A program made the position numbers and the translations under genes. 64,000 nucleotides of DNA, from assembly GCF_003429005.1 (NCBI RefSeq), contig NZ_QVQV01000001.1, positions 861,864-925,863 on the forward strand, read 5' to 3'. How positions within the stretch are numbered: the first letter of the stretch is position 1; every line of letters starts with the position of its first letter. The notes under the pieces were generated by a model, which saw nothing but the letters and a program-made list of their open reading frames with translations, ran no database searches and was not told where the DNA came from. This stretch comes from Paraburkholderia sp. DHOC27. GTDB lineage: Bacteria; Pseudomonadota; Gammaproteobacteria; Burkholderiales; Burkholderiaceae. Of this stretch, positions 1 through 7,816 are shown one piece after another.

Positions 1-75
1 AGCGCCGTGAATATCGAAGCAGGAAGGTATCTCATGAGGTACATCACGCTGGTCGGATCGAGTGCTGGATTGTAA
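1..75 (+). CDS. Possible 3' end of a gene entering from the left edge
   Basis: A reading frame is open from base 1 to a TAA stop at 73-75, giving 24 residues that end MRYITLVGSSAGL. The gene would run off the left edge. The fragment is too short to assign a family, and a chance open stretch of this length is common in GC-rich DNA. I record it only because nothing else explains the first 75 bases. Confidence 0.25.
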   Translation, partial: SAVNIEAGRYLMRYITLVGSSAGL

Positions 76-141
76 AGGCGTCCTGCCTGACACGGTTGGG
101 TGCGCTCACGTGCAGGCTCGGCGCGTGGCCGTCACGCTGGC

Positions 142-1608
142 TTAAAGCAGTCCCATTGACGCCGCCTTCAGCGTGGCCGCCGCCCGGGTGGAACACTCCA
201 GCTTGCGGAACAGACTTTCAACATGGGTGCGCACCGTGCTCGGACTCAAGGCCAGTTCTTTCGCGGCATCCTTGTTGCTCGCGCCGTGGCTGATGAGACG
301 CAGCACGTCGGTCTCGCGTGCCGAGAGACGCACTTTCTGCGGCATGCAGGCGCGCGCTGGCGGGCTGCCTTCGGAGGCAAGCAAGGCATCCACCACCTGT
401 GGATCGAAACGGCCATTGGCGGCCTGCTCGCGCAGCAGCGCGGCTGCGTCCGCGGGGGAAAGCGCCGCGCGCCACGGGCGCGGCGCGCGCAGGGCCACCG
501 CTGCTACCGCTGCCGCCAGAATGCGCGCTTCCAGTGGCATGCCCGCCGCGCCGCTGCTGCGGAAATAGCCGGTCTCATCGAGCCGTTCGTAGGCGTACGA
601 CGCCAGTTCGGCGGCCTGCTTCAAGGTGCCGGTCTGCTTGCCCGCGCGTGCCGTCCAGTAGGGCACGAGGCGCACCTTCTCCCACTCCGAGGCCGAGAGT
701 TGTCCCGGCTCGTTCCAGATCGCGTTCGGCACGGCGGCCCGGCCAATCCCATGAATCAGCCCCGCCTGGTAGACCAGATTGGCCGCTTGCGGATCCGGTG
801 TGAGACGCGCGCAGCACTGCGCCGCCGTGGCGGCCACCTCGCGCGAGTAGCCGGTCATCCAGGGCAGCTTCAGGTCGATGATGTCGGCAATCAGTTCAGG
901 TGGCGTGGCACGTTGCAACGGTGTTGTCGCGAGGGCATCGTCGAGGCCGGCGGCATCCGTGCGATCCAGTTCCTTAAGCCATGCGGCCGCATGTGAGTTG
1001 GCCTGCGCCACGAAGGCCGCGGGATAGCGGGAGTCGACGCGCTGCCCGATCAGTTGCAGCGCCTGCTCGACGCCATACACGCGATTGAACACTTCGAGAT
1101 CGCCCGCCAGCGCGATGACGAACACCGTGTGCGGCACGGACTGCGCCAGCAGATGCTCGGGGAAGCCGCTGCCGTCCCACGCTTCGAAAATATGCCGCAA
1201 GGTGGCCTGGGTCTGATCCGACAGGCTGAGCATGCGCGCCACTTCACCTGAGACTTCGCAGTGGATCTGCGCGAGCGGCGTGATGGCCAGCGCCGGGTCG
1301 CTCTGCCGTGCCAGCAGTTCCGGCCAGCTCGGGCGCTGTGCCAGCATGGCCTCGCGGCTGGCGATGTCGTCGCCGAACGCATCCGCAAACCCGGCGGCGT
1401 TCGCCGTGCAACCCGACCAGCGCAGCAGCGACGCCTCGCGCACGGTATCGCAGCCGCCCGCATCGAAATCCAGCGCACGGGCGAGTTGAAACGCGAGCCA
1501 GGCGGTCCGCACCGAATGATCGGTGGGCTGCCCCATGCTGAGGTCGCCAATGAAGGCCAGCGCCTTGACGGCGTCGTATGCGTTGACGCCGGAATCAATG
1601 TCCTGCAT
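142..1608 (-). CDS. LuxR-type regulator with degenerate HD-GYP-like domains
   Basis: The protein has 488 residues. The C-terminus (about 427-488) is a LuxR/GerE helix-turn-helix with the usual RETDVLRLISHGASNKDAAKEL and STVRTHVESLFRKL pattern, so it should bind DNA. The rest resembles two HD-GYP-like halves. The first has a GYP-like stretch FEAWDGSGFP (about 141-150). The second reads HGIGRAAVPNAIWNEPGQL (about 286-304), followed by ERLDETGYF (about 341-349). In true HD-GYP phosphodiesterases the first of these is HDIG and a later HP supplies another ligand. Here HD is HG and HP is VP, so metal-dependent cyclic-di-GMP hydrolysis is unlikely. I infer a regulator that uses a dead HD-GYP scaffold as a sensor. 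The ligand is unknown and no adjacent gene is an obvious target. Confidence 0.8.
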   Translation of the reverse strand: MQDIDSGVNAYDAVKALAFIGDLSMGQPTDHSVRTAWLAFQLARALDFDAGGCDTVREASLLRWSGCTANAAGFADAFGDDIASREAMLAQRPSWPELLARQSDPALAITPLAQIHCEVSGEVARMLSLSDQTQATLRHIFEAWDGSGFPEHLLAQSVPHTVFVIALAGDLEVFNRVYGVEQALQLIGQRVDSRYPAAFVAQANSHAAAWLKELDRTDAAGLDDALATTPLQRATPPELIADIIDLKLPWMTGYSREVAATAAQCCARLTPDPQAANLVYQAGLIHGIGRAAVPNAIWNEPGQLSASEWEKVRLVPYWTARAGKQTGTLKQAAELASYAYERLDETGYFRSSGAAGMPLEARILAAAVAAVALRAPRPWRAALSPADAAALLREQAANGRFDPQVVDALLASEGSPPARACMPQKVRLSARETDVLRLISHGASNKDAAKELALSPSTVRTHVESLFRKLECSTRAAATLKAASMGLL

Positions 1609-1988
1609 GCGGTTCGAGGCCTCCGTGGAAGTCGCGCGGTTGGCGGATGGGCTGGCGGATTGCCGTCGTGATGTTCGTTCGGGGCACTGATGCTGGGAAC
1701 ACGCGGCGACTCTGAATACGACTCAGGGTCGAGTCGCCTGAATGCATGGCGACGTCGCGCCCGATAACGTGCAATCTCGCAATGATATGTTAAAGGGCAA
1801 ACGCGCGCCGGCTTGGGCTGGACAGGTGCTACAGGGAAGATCGGCTCGCCGCCGCCGCGCACGATCAGCGCGGTCATGGAGATTGAGGCCCCTACACCCG
1901 TCAGCGGGAACCGAAATTGCGGCACGTTCTTGACGAAGTTTTCGTCAACGGCGAAGCGGCCATTGCGCCGCACTTTCGGGAGAACGAC
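1609..1988. other. Divergent intergenic region with an inverted repeat
   Basis: This 380-base gap separates the minus-strand LuxR-type gene from the plus-strand DUF2945 gene, so both promoters should lie here. No convincing coding frame is present. It contains a perfect 8-bp inverted repeat, GGCGACTC at 1705-1712 and GAGTCGCC at 1731-1738, with an 18-base spacer. That could be an operator or a hairpin in a leader. An AT-richer stretch lies around 1765-1800. I cannot place -35 and -10 boxes with confidence. Confidence 0.4.
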
Positions 1989-2198
1989 ATGGCTACGGTA
2001 TCGAAAGGTGACAAGGTGCAATGGGAAACCTCGCAGGGCCGCACCGAAGGCACCGTCACGCGCAAGGTGACGGGAACGGCGAAGGTGGCTGGCCACGTGG
2101 CGAAGGCATCCCCGGAACATCCGCAATACGAAGTCAAGAGCGCGAAGAGCGGGAAAGCGGCCATTCACAAAGCCAGTGCCTTGAAGAAGGTGCGTTGA
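1989..2198 (+). CDS. DUF2945 / HVA1-type small Tudor-like protein
   Basis: A 69-residue basic protein starting MATVSKGDKVQWETSQGRTEG. The pattern KGDKVQW, then G.VTRKVTGTAKVAGH, then ASPEHPQYEVKSAKSGKAAIHK is characteristic of the DUF2945 (HVA1, hypervirulence-associated Tudor-like) family, small single-domain proteins of unknown molecular role. The ATG at 1989 is preferred over upstream in-frame starts because a GGGAG-like ribosome site lies just upstream (about 1977-1982) and the family begins at this point. It stands alone between a divergent regulator and an unrelated membrane protein. A nucleic-acid or small-ligand binding role is often guessed for the fold but not shown here. Confidence 0.8.
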   Translation: MATVSKGDKVQWETSQGRTEGTVTRKVTGTAKVAGHVAKASPEHPQYEVKSAKSGKAAIHKASALKKVR

Positions 2199-2360
2199 AT
2201 CGCGCATCTCGCCTGAACAAGCCTTTTGTGCGCCCTTGCTGCTACGCAAGCAGCGTTCTGCATAACTGAACACACGTCGTCCTCAAGTTTCACGATTGCC
2301 GGGTCGATAACCCGTTACGGCGTTCATTACGAACGACTTATACCAACGGGGACGACTACG

Positions 2361-3377
2361 ATGCGATTGGGCCAAAAGGTGTTGCCTGATGTAGCGAATT
2401 TTGGCGTTGTGGAACCGCTTCGCGCGGTTCGTACCGTGCGCGGCAGGCAGACGACTATCACCAGCGCGGCGTGTGCGGTAGACGGCGCGATCTGTTTCAT
2501 GCGGGCCGGGGCGAGCGGCCAGGGCTCGCGCTTCGTACGAATCTTCAATCTGGTGCCGCCCGAGCCCTTCGGCGACGGCCTCGTGGTATTCGGTTTGAGC
2601 AGTGCAGTAGTCGAGCGCCTCAGGCGCGACGGCGAACTCGTGCAGGCCGTCAACGGTTTGGTGAAGTCGGGCGGCCGTCTCACCCTGCAAAAGAACAAGC
2701 TGACTTTCACCATCGGCAACACCGCGGCGCGCAAACTGAAAGACGTGCGCGACGCCTATGTGGGAACCGCGGCGCTGCGCCTTGAAATCCTGTTCGGTAC
2801 GCATGCCAACGATGCCATCGGCGTGCGCGCGTTGAGTTTGCCGTACACGATCTATTCAGTTGTCGGCGCCAGTGCGTTCAGCTTTGGTTTGGCATTCCTC
2901 ACCTCCACACTGACCCCGCTGAAGATAGCCGGCTGTTCGCTGTTGCTCTCGCTGCTGTTTATCCTGGTTTTGATGGGCATGATCGTTCCGGGGAATTTGC
3001 GCAGGAACGCACTCGGCGGGGCCGCGGCGTTCAGTGTGGTCCTTGCTGTCACTCTGGGTTCACTCGCGCTTGGCACGGGACTCGCAATGTTCAGCAATAC
3101 CTGGTTGGGCGAACGGTTCCTGCCAGTGCAGCGGGTTCGCTTGTCCGGCGTGGTCGCGATCACGCGTGGCAAACACACGAACTGCTGGCTCGATCTGGAT
3201 CAACCGTCGTCGACACTCGTGCCGGGCATGTCGATCCGCGAACTGCCGCTGCGATGCAGGGACGTGCATTACCACGCTGATGCATTGGCGCAGAATTACG
3301 ACATCGAAATCAACCCAGGTTTGCTGGGTGCGCCGTTCGTGCAATCCATTCGCGCCGCGGAAGACGAGAGCAATTAA
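2361..3377 (+). CDS. Uncharacterised membrane protein
   Basis: A protein of 338 residues that I do not recognise. The first ~165 residues look soluble and beta-rich. They are followed by about four hydrophobic segments (roughly residues 170-290) and then a C-terminal ~80-residue non-membrane domain containing cysteines (CWLDL and PLRCRDV). The layout suggests two soluble domains joined by a membrane bundle, with the C-terminal cysteine-bearing domain possibly periplasmic. The ATG at 2361 was chosen because residues encoded upstream of it in the same frame look like non-coding sequence. No neighbour suggests a pathway. A terminator-like hairpin lies about 110 bases downstream. Confidence 0.7.
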   Translation: MRLGQKVLPDVANFGVVEPLRAVRTVRGRQTTITSAACAVDGAICFMRAGASGQGSRFVRIFNLVPPEPFGDGLVVFGLSSAVVERLRRDGELVQAVNGLVKSGGRLTLQKNKLTFTIGNTAARKLKDVRDAYVGTAALRLEILFGTHANDAIGVRALSLPYTIYSVVGASAFSFGLAFLTSTLTPLKIAGCSLLLSLLFILVLMGMIVPGNLRRNALGGAAAFSVVLAVTLGSLALGTGLAMFSNTWLGERFLPVQRVRLSGVVAITRGKHTNCWLDLDQPSSTLVPGMSIRELPLRCRDVHYHADALAQNYDIEINPGLLGAPFVQSIRAAEDESN

Positions 3378-3711
3378 CCACTAACGCGAGCGCTGCTCAC
3401 TCCATCTCCATCCTTTCCACTCGTGCAAAACCAGGCTCGCAGTAGCGAATGACGTGCAACGTCAGGTGGTTCTGCCTGCCTCGTCGGCGCGTGTCAGAAC
3501 ACGCGCCGTATCTTCTTGCGCCTTGATTTCGCAGGCAAATTCCTCCCGCTGGACACTTCAAACCGCGTTGCACGGCAAATGAAAAAGCGCCGCGCAAACG
3601 CCTTGCATCACGTTCGACAGCAACTAGCGCCGCAGGTAGTCTGCGTGAGACGTGACGCGTGCAGCGATGAACAGCGTTGCAGCACGGCCCACCTATTCCC
3701 CGGAGGACGCG
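3378..3711. other. Intergenic region without a gene
   Basis: This 334-base gap lies between the unknown membrane protein and the aldehyde dehydrogenase gene, both on the plus strand. Frames that cross it are not convincing. It contains the hairpin at 3485-3508 listed separately. The promoter of the dehydrogenase should lie in its second half, and a strong GGAGG ribosome site is at about 3702-3706. Confidence 0.4.
3485..3508 (+). terminator. Terminator-like GC-rich hairpin
   Basis: CGGCGCGTGT at 3485-3494 pairs perfectly with ACACGCGCCG at 3499-3508 around a four-base CAGA loop. It lies downstream of the membrane protein gene and upstream of the dehydrogenase. The following bases are only moderately T-rich (TATCTTCTT), so it is a likely but imperfect intrinsic terminator. 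Confidence 0.5.
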
Positions 3712-5202
3712 ATGAGTGAAGCAGATCGAGGTGCCGCGCGCGTGCGCGAGTTGAGTCATTTCATCGACGGTCGGCGCGTCGCTGGCAAAAGCGGTCACTT
3801 TGCGGATGTGTACGATCCGGCGGAGGGGCGCGTGTCGGCCCGTCTGCCGGTCGCCAGCGCCGACGAAGTGGCTGCCGCCGTCGCGTCTGCACAAGCCGCG
3901 TTTCCGGCGTGGAGCGAAACGGCGCCGTTAGCGCGCGCCCGTCTGATGTTCAGGTTCAAGGAACTGCTGGACCAGCACAGCGACGAACTCGCCGAACTCA
4001 TCACGCGCGATCACGGCAAGCTGTTTTCAGATGCGAAAGGCGAAGTGGTGCGCGGCATCGAAATCGTCGAATTTGCCTGCGGTATTCCGACCCTGCTCAA
4101 GACTGAATTCACCGACCAGATCAGCGGCGGCATCGACAGCTGGAACCTGCGGCAGCCGCTTGGCGTGGCAGCGGGCGTGACGCCGTTCAATTTCCCGATG
4201 GTGGTGCCGTGCTGGATGTTCGTGATGGCAGCCGCGTGCGGCAACACCTTCGTGCTCAAGCCGTCGGAGCGTACACCGTCGGCGTCGATCCGGCTCGCGG
4301 AGCTGTTCATCGAAGCGGGCTTTCCCAACGGCGTTTTCAATGTCGTGCACGGTAGCAAGCCGGTGGTCGATGCACTGATCGCGCACCCCGATGTGGTGGC
4401 GATGTCGGTGGTTGCCTCGACGCCGGTCGCTGAATATATCTACCGCGAATTCGCCGCGCGCGGCAAACGCGTGCAGGCGCTTGGGAGTGCGAAAAATCAT
4501 CTGGTCGTGATGCCCGACGCCAATCTCGATCGAGCCGTCGACGCGCTGATCAACTCGGCGTATGGCTCGGCCGGTGAGCGCTGCATGGCGACCTCGGTCG
4601 CGGTGGCGGTGGGTGACGTGGGCGATGAACTGGTGGAGCGTCTCGTTCCGCGTGTGCGTTCGCTCAGGATCGGCGGCGGCATGGAAGCCGATCTCGACAT
4701 GGGCCCGCTCATCAGCACCGCGCATCGTGACAAGGTGATCGGCTATATCGAGGCGGGCATTGCTGCGGGCGCCAAACTTATCGTCGACGGGCGCGGCCAT
4801 GTCGTCGTGGGCCGCGAAGAGGGCTTCTTTCTGGCTGGCTCGCTTTTCGATGACGTGACGCCGGAGATGCGCATCTATCGCGAGGAGATTTTTGGGCCGG
4901 TGTTGTCAGTGGTCCGCGTGCCGGATCTGGCGAGCGCCATCGCGCTCGTCAACGCGCACGAACTGGGCAACTGCGTTTCGCTGTTCACCTCGGATGGCGG
5001 CACGGCGCGCACCTTCTCCCGCCAGATTCATATCGGCATGGTGGGTATCAACATACCGAGTCCGGTGCCGCCCGCGTGGCATTCGTTCGGCGGCTGGAAA
5101 CGCTCGCTGTTCGGCGACCATCACGCGTACGGCGAAGAGGCTGTGCGCTTTTACACGCACTACAAGAGCGTCATGCAGCGCTGGCCCGGCAAGGCCGCTT
5201 GA
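3712..5202 (+). CDS. mmsA: Methylmalonate-semialdehyde dehydrogenase (CoA-acylating)
   Basis: A 496-residue aldehyde dehydrogenase of the MmsA/IolA type. The family converts (methyl)malonate semialdehyde with CoA and NAD to propionyl- or acetyl-CoA, in valine and inositol breakdown. Family hallmarks include [54 protein letters not shown], and the catalytic cysteine in GSAGERCMA (Cys291). One small deviation is LGSAKNH where most members read LGGAKNH. The ATG at 3712 is chosen because GGAGG lies 6-10 bases upstream and the preceding in-frame codons do not match the family. No valine or inositol pathway genes are adjacent, and a TetR gene converges on it. Full length for the family. Confidence 0.92.
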   Translation: MSEADRGAARVRELSHFIDGRRVAGKSGHFADVYDPAEGRVSARLPVASADEVAAAVASAQAAFPAWSETAPLARARLMFRFKELLDQHSDELAELITRDHGKLFSDAKGEVVRGIEIVEFACGIPTLLKTEFTDQISGGIDSWNLRQPLGVAAGVTPFNFPMVVPCWMFVMAAACGNTFVLKPSERTPSASIRLAELFIEAGFPNGVFNVVHGSKPVVDALIAHPDVVAMSVVASTPVAEYIYREFAARGKRVQALGSAKNHLVVMPDANLDRAVDALINSAYGSAGERCMATSVAVAVGDVGDELVERLVPRVRSLRIGGGMEADLDMGPLISTAHRDKVIGYIEAGIAAGAKLIVDGRGHVVVGREEGFFLAGSLFDDVTPEMRIYREEIFGPVLSVVRVPDLASAIALVNAHELGNCVSLFTSDGGTARTFSRQIHIGMVGINIPSPVPPAWHSFGGWKRSLFGDHHAYGEEAVRFYTHYKSVMQRWPGKAA

Positions 5203-5223
5203 CGCTCAAGGAATCAGTGCACG

Positions 5224-5245
5224 GCGCGCGGGCTTGACCGCGCGC
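5224..5245. terminator. Hairpin between convergent genes
   Basis: GCGCGCGG at 5224-5231 pairs perfectly with CCGCGCGC at 5238-5245 around a six-base loop. It sits in the 42-base gap between the dehydrogenase stop and the TetR stop codon, touching the latter. No T-run follows on either strand, so it may slow or end transcription from both sides, but this is uncertain. Confidence 0.35.
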
Positions 5246-5823
5246 TATTCAGCAGGCCGCGATCCGGTCAACAGGATATCCACCAGCCGTCGGGCGCTCT
5301 GCTGCCACTCCGGCCCGGACGCGACATTCGACACCCCCACCAGCGCACGCAGCAGATCGAGCGGATCGAGATCGGCGCGGATGTCGCCGCTTTCCACGGC
5401 CCGTGCGACGAGCGCCGCGATGGCCTGCTTGATCTGCGCGCCGGATGCCTGAAACAGTTCCGTCGACCCGCCCACGATGGCATTCAGGGCCGGCGCAATG
5501 ATTTTTTTCGCCGCGATGTAGTCGATAAACAGCAGCATCCAGGCGCGCAATGCCTCGGCCGGCGGCAGCGACGCCGCCAGCCTGCGTTCTTCCTCCGCCA
5601 GCTTCGTCACTTCGGCGCGATAGACGCTTTGCAGCAGCGCTTCCCGGGTCGGGAAGTGCCGGTACAGCGTCCCGGTGCCGACGCCCGCCTGCCGGGCGAC
5701 ATCTTCGAGACTGATGTCGGCCCCCGCCTCCGTAAATGCCTTTTTGGCCTCGTCGAGAATGCGCTCGCGATTGCGCTGCGCATCGGCTCGCGGCTTCCGT
5801 TCTTTTGGCGTCGAATGAGTCAT
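5245..5823 (-). CDS. TetR/AcrR family transcriptional repressor
   Basis: A 192-residue repressor. The N-terminal helix-turn-helix is typical: RERILDEAKKAFTEAGADIS, then LEDVARQAGVGTGTLYRHFPTREALL. The C-terminal ~130 residues form the ligand-binding half and resemble the SbtR-like C-terminal domain seen in many TetR proteins beside dehydrogenases. I use the ATG at 5823; a TTG seven codons upstream is possible. It is divergent from a short-chain dehydrogenase gene, and the intergenic DNA carries two similar palindromes, the usual arrangement for a repressor controlling itself and its neighbour. The inducer is unknown but is probably related to the dehydrogenase substrate. Confidence 0.88.
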   Translation of the reverse strand: MTHSTPKERKPRADAQRNRERILDEAKKAFTEAGADISLEDVARQAGVGTGTLYRHFPTREALLQSVYRAEVTKLAEEERRLAASLPPAEALRAWMLLFIDYIAAKKIIAPALNAIVGGSTELFQASGAQIKQAIAALVARAVESGDIRADLDPLDLLRALVGVSNVASGPEWQQSARRLVDILLTGSRPAE

Positions 5824-5842
5824 GAAAAGTTTCAGCACTTGC

Positions 5843-5863
5843 AAACGGAGGGTGACTCCGTTT
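5843..5863. promoter_or_regulatory. Palindromic operator 1, probable TetR site
   Basis: AAACGGAG (5843-5850) and CTCCGTTT (5856-5863) form a perfect 8-bp inverted repeat with a five-base spacer. It lies 20 bases upstream of the TetR start and shares its core with a second site 33 bases away (centre to centre). I infer it is bound by the adjacent TetR protein. Confidence 0.65.
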
Positions 5864-5874
5864 AGTATGGACGA

Positions 5875-5897
5875 AAAGCGGAGGGAATCTCCGTTTT
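5875..5897. promoter_or_regulatory. Palindromic operator 2, probable TetR site
   Basis: CGGAG (5879-5883) and CTCCG (5889-5893) flank a five-base spacer GGAAT, with A/T arms extending outward to 5875 and 5897 and one mismatch. The arms and spacing match operator 1. It sits 29 bases before the dehydrogenase start, where repressor binding would block the promoter. Confidence 0.62.
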
Positions 5898-5925
5898 ATC
5901 CCGACAGGGGAACGGCGTCAACTTT

Positions 5926-6921
5926 ATGGCATGGAGCGACAACATGGCTGAGAAATTTGGGGCAACCTCGACAACCGACGACGTGCTCGCGGGTGTCGAT
6001 CTGCGCGGCAAGCGAATTCTGGTGACCGGCGTGTCCGCCGGACTGGGCGTGGAGACGGCGCGCGCGCTGGCCGCGCGCGGGGCGCACGTGATCGGCACGG
6101 CGCGCGACCTCGACAAGGCGCAGCAGGCGCTCTCCGAAGCGCGGCGCGAAGCGGCAACGGCGGGTGGCAGCATCGAAGTGGTGACGCTCGACCTGGCCAG
6201 TCTCGCCAGCGTGCGCGCCTGCGCGGACAAGCTCGTGAGCGAGGGTAAGCCGCTCGACATCATCATTGCGAACGCGGGCGTGATGGCCACGCCGTTCGGC
6301 AAAACCACGGACGGCTTCGAGACGCAGTTCGGCACCAACCATCTGGGACATTTCGTGTTCGTGAATCGCCTCGCGTCGCTGCTGTCGTCGGGCGGCCGGG
6401 TGGTGATGCTGTCGTCGTCAGGTCATCGCTATGGCAACGTGGATCTCGACGATCCAGGCTTCGAGCACACGGAATACGATCCGTTCGTGGCTTATGGACG
6501 CTCGAAGACGGCGAATATCCTGTTCGCGGCGGCCTTCGATCAACGCCATCGCGCGCGCGGCGTGCGGGCGGCGGCGGTGCATCCGGGCGGCATCCAGACG
6601 GAACTGGCGCGCCACATGGACGAAGCGCAGATGGCCGGACTGATCGAGCGGGTCAATAGCCAGCTTGCTGCCGATGGCCATCCACCGTTCAAGTTCAAGA
6701 CCGTCCCGCAGGGCGCAGCCACGTCAGTCTGGACGGCGGTGGTGGCATCCGCGGAGGAAGTGGGCGGGCGTTACTGCGAAAACTGTCACGTGAGCAACGT
6801 GGTCGCCGACGACGTGGTGATCACGCCGGTTAGCGAAGGCGTGCGCGGATATGCACTCGACGCAGCGCGCGCGGAGGCACTGTGGCGCAAGAGCGAAGCG
6901 ATGGTGGGCGAGTCGTTCTGA
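5926..6921 (+). CDS. Short-chain dehydrogenase/reductase
   Basis: A 331-residue NAD(P)-dependent oxidoreductase of the classical SDR superfamily, in the longer branch that resembles retinol dehydrogenase and WW-domain oxidoreductase. Visible motifs are the nucleotide-binding TGVSAGLG (about residues 30-37), NAGVM after the fourth strand, a catalytic serine in MLSSSGH, and YGRSK giving the catalytic Tyr and Lys. The start is ambiguous between the ATG at 5926 and the ATG at 5944; neither has a strong ribosome site. It is divergent from a TetR repressor with twin operators between them, so expression is probably induced by a substrate-like compound. The substrate cannot be deduced. Confidence 0.88.
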   Translation: MAWSDNMAEKFGATSTTDDVLAGVDLRGKRILVTGVSAGLGVETARALAARGAHVIGTARDLDKAQQALSEARREAATAGGSIEVVTLDLASLASVRACADKLVSEGKPLDIIIANAGVMATPFGKTTDGFETQFGTNHLGHFVFVNRLASLLSSGGRVVMLSSSGHRYGNVDLDDPGFEHTEYDPFVAYGRSKTANILFAAAFDQRHRARGVRAAAVHPGGIQTELARHMDEAQMAGLIERVNSQLAADGHPPFKFKTVPQGAATSVWTAVVASAEEVGGRYCENCHVSNVVADDVVITPVSEGVRGYALDAARAEALWRKSEAMVGESF

Positions 6922-6940
6922 GGCGGCGCTTCAGGTAACG

Positions 6941-7582
6941 TCAGCGCAGCGTATCCGCATCCCGATACGCTGTCACGTACGCCGTGATGTCCGGCACGGC
7001 GTCGAGCACCGTCACTTCCTTGATCTTGTCGCGACCACCGCGCAGGCGTTGCCAATCCTGATACGTGTGACGGCGTGCAGGCGTGAAGGTCGTCAAGCCG
7101 CGCCGCGCGGGACGCCGGATGGTCGAGCCGGTATTGATCGCGGAGAGTTCGACGCGCTCGAAATGCGCAGTGACGAGGCGCAAGGTGTCGAGCACCAGCA
7201 CCACGCGTTTCTCGCTGCGCGCGGCCCGCGCGCCAAGGTGATTGGCGAGCGCTTCTTCATCGGCCCAGAAAAACACGCGGCGGTTCAGCATGCGCAGCCA
7301 GTCCGCTGGTTGCAGTCCATCTTCGAGGCATTTCTCGAGCGCGGCCTCACTCAACGGAATGTTGTCCGTGAGCGTGGCTTCGCCATGCTTCGGGTGCGTG
7401 AGGATGACGTTCTGTGGACGCCGCGTGGTTTCGATCTCTTCGCGTCGTGCATCTGGCACTTCGAACAATGTGAGCAAGCGGCTGGTGGAAAGCAGGCCTT
7501 GTTTCTCGATGCCTGGAAGCGCCTGCGGTCGGGTGATGTGATAGAGAAACGGATGCCGGGCGGCGATATCTTCGGGCGACAA
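6941..7582 (-). CDS. DUF7002-like protein
   Basis: A 213-residue protein that I assign tentatively to the DUF7002 group. It opens with FLYHITRPQALPGIEKQGLLSTS, which resembles the first strand and helix of ADP-ribosyltransferase-like folds such as DarT or RNA 2'-phosphotransferase (H.T.....I...GLLS). Later features are RRVFFWADEEAL and GSTIRRPARRGLTTF. The start is a TTG at 7580-7582, supported by GAGGA six bases upstream and an in-frame TAA eight codons further upstream that excludes a longer protein. No toxin, antitoxin or phage gene is adjacent. A catalytic ART activity is speculation; no enzymatic role is established for this family to my knowledge. Confidence 0.6.
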   Translation of the reverse strand: MSPEDIAARHPFLYHITRPQALPGIEKQGLLSTSRLLTLFEVPDARREEIETTRRPQNVILTHPKHGEATLTDNIPLSEAALEKCLEDGLQPADWLRMLNRRVFFWADEEALANHLGARAARSEKRVVLVLDTLRLVTAHFERVELSAINTGSTIRRPARRGLTTFTPARRHTYQDWQRLRGGRDKIKEVTVLDAVPDITAYVTAYRDADTLR

Positions 7583-7816
7583 GAGGTCCTCGTTTTTTTG
7601 TTACTTCGCGTCACCTCGCAATGCGTGGCGTCGGGCAACGCTAGCACGAGTCGGACAATTGCGTCGACCTCGTGCGTCGATTACGCAGTCGCACGCGGGC
7701 AGTTTTGCGCGAGCGTCAACTGAGCAACTGCACAGGTGCAACGAATGCAAAAACGTTTGCGCGAGGCTTGGTCTCAGGAGAACGTCATGCTGTGATTGGC
7801 GAGCGCATGCGCTTGC

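Noticed and set aside
4027..4800. Long antisense frame (257 codons) opposite the mmsA gene
   Set aside because: It mirrors a strongly supported gene on the other strand; His/Arg/Asp-rich composition is typical of antisense frames in GC-rich DNA.
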